Shown piece after piece: positions 58,972 to 64,000 of a stretch of 64,000 bases of DNA (position 1 is its first letter; every line of letters starts with the position of its first letter). Location: positions 83,029,954 through 83,093,953 of the forward strand of contig NC_045441.1 in NCBI RefSeq assembly GCF_002776525.5, given 5' to 3'. A model generated the notes under the pieces. The model searched no databases. It saw only the letters and a list, made by a program, of their open reading frames with translations, and had not been told where the DNA came from. The translations under genes and the position numbers were made by a program. The DNA comes from Piliocolobus tephrosceles (taxonomy: Eukaryota; Chordata; Mammalia; Primates; Cercopithecidae).

Positions 58972-60887
58972 CATTCAAAATTAACAATTATCATGGCACA
59001 GATATGGACCAATGAGGGTGGAATCAAGTCTGGTCCTAAAGGAGACCAGTAGTTGAGCTCAACTGTCAACAGTGAATACGTGAAAGAAGTACCTCCTGGG
59101 CCAATATCAGTAATGACTTCATGTAATTTTAGGAACGCCTGCACAAGCCCCTTGCTGCTGCCAATCTGGTATGCCCAAGTGGGGATCACCGCTTGCTTCA
59201 TTGTGTCAGGAATGTGGGAACTTTTGGAAGGGTGAAATCTCAGAGATTAAGTACTTACAATGAAAACAGAATTAAGAATTCTTTTTTACTGTATGTTAAG
59301 TAATGAAATTCTTATCTCAAGTTTTAGATAACGACTATTCTAACATTAAGATTTGAAAAGTGACTTGGTATTTTTGCAATAGAATAGTTGATGAAATATA
59401 ACTGCTTGTGCATATTAATTCACTATATATCAATTAATTACTTTCAAAGAAGTAAAATAATAACTTTATTAGTATTATTAATTTATAACCAATTTTATAT
59501 ACACTATAAGGCTTGCAAACATAGGTTAACTATAATTAAGGGAATGACACATTTGTGAGTTTCTTTATATAAGGTTTAAAAAACTGAAATTCTTGACCAA
59601 GCCTTTGTACTTTTATGTGGATTGGATTCTACTTGCAAAGGCAAGACAAATAAGTTCATGAGTGGCAGCTCAAATTCTGTTATTTTGTGCTTGTTTTCCT
59701 AGGAAGCCCTTGAGAAACTGATTTAAAATACTGAATGGGAATTCAGTGAATAGACACTAAAAATTTACAATGGACAAATAAGATGTGATCCATCCTAGAG
59801 AATAAAATGAAAGGTTCATGCCATGGGGTCAGTGGAGACGATTTCAATTTCACCTTGGTGGTAACCTTCTGATGCCTTCTTCTATTGAATGACAAGATAA
59901 GGAGCCAAAAGCAAAAAATCAGCCTAAGTCTGCAGGGCAGCAACTCAGAGTTTCCCAAAGAAGCCCTGGGAGTAACTCTGAAAGAGACTCATAATTCTCA
60001 TAGGCAGCTGTCAACCTGATTGTTTACGGCTAGCTTCTTTAAGCCAACAACAGAAAGAAAAAAAATAAAAATTGAGACTTTTTTTAGAACAAGGATATTC
60101 ATCAGAGAATGGAAAAGATTGAATGAATTCACATAAGGGACTGTTCAGCAGATGTAGTCAATAGAACATAATTTATTACATTTTCTAGGTATTGTCTCTC
60201 TGACATGATGGTTTATGGAATGGGATTTTTTAAAATTGTATTCACAAACCTCTTAAGAGACTATATTCAATAGCAGAAATTTTCCTGGGTAAATCCAGGA
60301 TTTTTATGTCTTTAGAGATAATATTGATTTAATTTTCAAATTAGTTTTATTTTATTCAACTGACTACTTATATTAATATTTTTAAATACATAACATTATT
60401 TTAGAATAACTTCAAGTAATATAAGTGACATTTTTCTGTGTTTCAAGCAGAGATAGTTTAACGTAAAATGCAAATAGAATGACATTGAATTTTCCAAGAG
60501 AATGAATGCCTTGCCTATTTCTCTTTCCTTCCCTGCTCAGATACTCTTATTTGCTATCTGTATGCTACAATTATCTGGAAGCCACAGTTACACCATACAC
60601 ACTGCAAACACTTTCACTAGTAACTAATATGATTAAATAATAATCACTAATAATAGCTAATAATTTTGGAAGAGTACTATGTGTGAGGTGGTCTACTAAG
60701 TATTTTATAAGAAGTAACTTAACCATATATAACAATTCTAAGATATAGATATTATATACCTTGTGCAGATGAGAACATTTAAATTTAGAAAGTTTAATAG
60801 ATTTGTCTCAGATTACAGGTATAAAAAATAGCAGAGCTGGCATATTGATCTATATCAAAATGACTCCTAAGCATAGCCTGTATGTAG
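58972..60887. other. Unique sequence, no gene recognised
   Basis: The part 58980-59235 is GC-richer and has overlapping open frames on both strands (58905-59201 minus, 59053-59235 plus) that resemble nothing I recognise. It might be a fragment of an old processed pseudogene or simply unique sequence. Confidence 0.35.
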
Positions 60888-61402
60888 GCAGTCCCTAACC
60901 TTTTTGGCACCAGGGATTGGTTTCATGAAAGACAATTTTTCCACAGACAGGGCAAGGGATCATTTTGAGATGATTCAAATGGGATTATATGTCTTGTGCA
61001 CTTTATTTCTATTATATATTTGATTGTAATATATAATGAAATGATTATACAACTCAGCATATTGTAGACTCGGTGGGAGCCCTGAGCTTGTTTTCCTGCA
61101 ACTAGATGGTCCCATCAGGGGGAGATGGGAGACAGTGACAGTTCATCAGACATCAGATTCTCATAAGGAAAGCACAACCTAGGTTCCTCGCATGCACAGT
61201 TCACAATAGGGTTTGTTTTCCTAGAAGAATCTAATGCTGCCGCTGATCTGACAGGTGGCAGAGCTCAGGTGGTAATGGGAGCCATGCAGAGTAGCTGTAA
61301 ATGATGATGAAGATTTGCTCGCTCAGGGTTCACCTCCTGCTGTATGGCCCGGTTCCTAACAGGCCACAGATTGGTAGCAGCCCAGGGCATAGGGAACACT
61401 GC
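60888..61402. mobile_element. MER1-type hAT-Charlie MITE
   Basis: It begins GCAGTCCCTAACCTTTTTGGC and ends with the matching GCATAGGGAACACTGC, with landmarks CCACAGACAGGGCAAGG, GAGCCCTGAGCTTGTTTTCC and GGCCCGGTTCCTAACAGGCC. At about 515 bp it is near the full length of MER1A. Its 8-bp TSD is not clear. The antisense 77-codon frame is part of it and is not a gene. Confidence 0.88.
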
Positions 61403-61851
61403 TCTATGCTCTACATTTTTTCTTGCTCTGTGTATGTAAAATATATAATAATTGCTAGTTTCTACATTCAATAATTTAAAACAATGATTTAATTCCACAT
61501 GAAAATAATTTTGACACTTTGATCTGTAATATTAGATCACTTTTTATATTATGTTAATACTTGCTAGTAGGAAAGTAAACACAATTTTAAGATGAGGCAA
61601 GAAATCTTTACCATCATTTTAATTGCCAACAAAGCCAATAGGGACCTGGTCATTGATCTCCAATATCTGCGTTAGACATTCAGGTGAAAATTGTTCAACA
61701 TTTTGAAACACAGTCACAGTGTACCTGTAATATGACAGATATTTTTTACGGACAGCTCACAGAATCACTTTGCAGTCATGTACTTTTTAAACATTAAATG
61801 TATATTAATGTTAATATATTAAACATTTAAAAATGTATATATATATTTTTT
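61403..61851. other. Unique AT-rich sequence
   Basis: No gene. AT-rich and TATA-rich at 61795-61850. Confidence 0.4.
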
Positions 61852-61858
61852 GATTATC

Positions 61859-62179
61859 CTTTTTTTTTGATACAAAGTCTCATTCTGGGGTTTTTTGTTT
61901 GTTTTTTGAGACAGGGTCTCACTACACGAGACTACGGTACAGTGGCACAATCTTGGCTCCCTGCAACCTCCACTTCCCAGGCTTAAGTGACCTTGAACTC
62001 CTGAGTAGCTGGAATGAACAGGTGCACACAATCACGCCCAGCTAATTTTTAATATTTTTGTGGATACAGGGTTTTGCCATGTTGCCCAGGCTGGTCTCGA
62101 ACTTCTGAGCTCAAGCAACCTACCCTGTCCCAGCCTCCCAAAGTACTGGGATTACAGGCATGAATCAACACACCTGGCC
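61859..62179 (-). mobile_element. AluJ, minus strand, with a second Alu end in its tail
   Basis: The body from 61907 to 62179 is an old antisense Alu. Its T-rich tail is followed (to the left) by a short second Alu end, GATACAAAGTCTCATTCTGG (61869-61888), and another T run. ATTATC at 61853-61858 and 62181-62186 may be a TSD around the whole unit. Confidence 0.85.
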
Positions 62180-62186
62180 AATTATC

Positions 62187-63440
62187 TTATTTATTTTTAA
62201 TATCTTAATTTAATTTACATAAAGTTCATTTTATCCTAATTCAATTGAGCCATAGAATATAGTTCTATCTCATTTACAGTTATTCTGAATATTTTCATTT
62301 CCTTAGTTTTAGGAAAGCTGAAAGAACTTTGAAATATTTCAAGGTTGATCATTTTGAGAGTTTTCTATTTATCTGAAAGATTTTAGGAAGAAAAATTGAC
62401 TATTAATATCTGAGTGACTTTATCTTATTTCCAGAAGTCTATGCGACCCCTAACAGGGAAGATACCTCCAGCTTGTCAATTATATCCATTGTTGATTTCC
62501 AATTTATTTCATTTAGATGGCTCATTTCAATGTATTCACTCTTGCAAATTCCTGATTGTTAATTTCTACAGCTATGTTCATTATCCCCACATTTACATTA
62601 ATGTCACATCCTAATAGGCTTATAAGTAATTCTGTAGTTTTATGGGTACACTACTACATCCTACAAAATGGGCTTAAGCTATAAGATCTTTTTTATGTCT
62701 CATTACTTATAAATGTTCATTGATTTTTTTCATCTTTTCAATATATTTAAATCTACAAAAAAGTGGATCCCATCAATCTCTGACCACGTACTGTTGTTTG
62801 CAGATGTTTCATAGTAATAATGTTTCTAGGGGATAATGGAATAATGCTTTCCTGTTGGAGGATAATGAGTTTCAACATCATTTGGAAGCTCAATGATCTC
62901 TTTATCTGGAGACTGATTCAAAGCATGCTGAAGATCTCAGTTCATTTCGGTATCATGCCAGAAAGTTTTTGAGATTAGCTAATGCAGCATAGAATTGAGA
63001 AAATAAATAGAAAACTTCTCCAACTCTTATGTCTTTAAAGGTTAAGAAACAAGGTTTTTTGTTGTTGTTGTTTTTGTTTTGTTTTTTTAAATTCCTTATC
63101 CTAAGCTTTATATAACTAACCAAAAATGAAAAAAGAGGATTTATCCTCTGGATTAGTACACTGATCCGGAATCAATTATAATGAATGTCTCTTAACTATT
63201 TAAGGAGGGAAAAACAGCATCCCTGCTCACTAACATGGAGCATAAGGTCTGGTCCACAGTGGGAAATAAGTACAGTTTGTGGAATTAATCAATGAATGTA
63301 TTAAATTAATTATAAGTTGTTACTTCATGTAAGGTTACAATTAGTTTAGATAGTACAAGCCATTTATTAAATAAAAATATGATGGTGGTAAATAATTGAA
63401 TAATACCTGAATTAGAAAACCAAAGAATTGTTTGAGTCTG
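62187..63440. other. Unique sequence with (TTG)n tract
   Basis: No gene recognised. A TTG/TTTG-rich tract lies at about 63055-63087. Confidence 0.45.
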
Positions 63441-63515
63441 CTCTTGCCTAGCACAGTACTGGACACCTGGTAGATATTAAGTACATTTTAAATGTATGAA
63501 TGTATTAGGTCATTA
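63441..63515 (+). repeat. L2/MIR 3' end, plus strand
   Basis: GCCTAGCACAGTACTGGACAC and ATATTAAGTACATTTTAAATG resemble the conserved 3' tail shared by L2 and MIR. Confidence 0.55.
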
Positions 63516-63850
63516 AAGCAATCAAAACCTCATGTTTAAAATATCTCTATTTTAAGATAGTGTCTTCATTTGTGGAAAAGCCCCTTACTGTTTATATTAT
63601 TGTCTTATCAAGAAATAGCTATAGTTCTACTCCTGAATCTTTAAATGCACCCATCTGTTATCTATGAATAATGGCTCCTTCTCTGCCTTTCAGTTGTCAG
63701 TTAATTGGCAATATTTTTTGAACTATTAAATATATACTTATGTGTAATTTGGTTTGTTAAAATTATATTGTCATTTTAGATTTCAGAGTCTTATTTTTTG
63801 TAGTTTATGTCATTTATTTTAGTTTTTTTTTAATTAAATGAAATTTTATT
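63516..63850. other. Unique AT-rich sequence
   Basis: No gene recognised. It becomes T-rich (63821-63850) next to the last Alu. Confidence 0.4.
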
Positions 63851-64000
63851 TGAGACAGAGTCTCACTCTGTCACTTAGGCTGGAGTGCAATGATAGAAAC
63901 ACGACTCACTGCAACCTGCACTTCCCAAGCTTAAGCAATCCTCTCACCTCAACCTCTCAAGTAGCTGGGACTACAGGGATGCGCCATCACACCTAGCTAA
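63851..64000 (-). mobile_element. Alu (AluJ-like), minus strand, cut by window end
   Basis: TGAGACAGAGTCTCACTCTG followed by antisense right-monomer text to GCCATCACACCTAGCTAA at the edge. The left monomer lies beyond the window. Confidence 0.92.

Noticed and set aside
1..64000. CRISPR arrays, operons, phage or plasmid features
   Set aside because: Nothing of the kind; the repeat content is entirely primate. Regular spacings seen are microsatellites or L1 monomers.

Overview
The window reads as primate nuclear DNA. It is AT-rich, carries Alu elements of several ages (including AluY types), L1 fragments from old L1M to fairly young L1PA, a HERV-W LTR (LTR17), a THE1/MST-type MaLR, Tigger and MER1 DNA transposons, and MIR/L2 fossils. 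AluY plus HERV-W suggests a catarrhine (ape or Old World monkey); the species cannot be fixed by reading. Two runs of N (18204-18303 and 33933-33942) show it is a draft assembly. No bacterial, phage, CRISPR or operon-like feature was seen.

I find no convincing host protein-coding gene. Almost every open reading frame of note lies in a transposable element: L1 ORF1/ORF2 remnants, Tigger1 transposase remnants, or chance frames in Alu and simple repeats. The window is best described as gene desert or a large intron. One minus-strand stretch (4165-4374), with a plausible 3' splice site before an open frame, and a second coding-like stretch (about 4690-4890) are the only non-repeat candidates, and both are weak.

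Layout. 0.45-3.0 kb: a 5'-truncated L1 (+) with target-site duplications (TSDs), then the 3' part of a THE1/MST MaLR. 3-10.8 kb: mostly unique sequence with a small L1 (-) piece, MIR/L2 fossils, an AT-rich satellite-like tract and a 45-base T run. 10.8-13.5 kb: an L1 (-) abutting an old L1M whose two halves point in opposite directions. 14.5-17.7 kb: a Tigger1 DNA transposon carrying an Alu and an unidentified LTR-like insert. 20.3-22.6 kb: a composite retro-insertion with 14-bp TSDs. 26.0-33.7 kb: an old, near full-length L1 with a tandem-monomer 5' UTR, inserted into an antisense L1M that also contains a GATA microsatellite. 36-45 kb: Alu, solo HERV-W LTR, Tigger3-like transposon with nested Alu, MIR. 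45.2-45.8 kb: FLAM-type Alu monomer, a truncated AluY and a 50-bp inverted repeat. 46-58 kb: MIRs, an AluS with a long purine tail, L1 pieces, an AluY inside an L1M fragment, and a twin-primed L1PA. 58.6-64 kb: a Tigger-type MITE, a MER1 element, two old Alus and an L2 end.

The most unusual object is at 20308-22598. A sense L1 piece (5' UTR end, ORF1, start of ORF2) is joined head-on to about 270 bp of non-L1 sequence that ends, on the minus strand, in AATAAA and a poly(A). The whole is bracketed by one perfect 14-bp TSD. It is best explained as a twin-primed L1 insertion carrying a 3'-transduced (or second-transcript) segment. The inverted repeat at 45386/45765 is the clearest structure not explained by a named repeat family. 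I cannot claim a new biological system.
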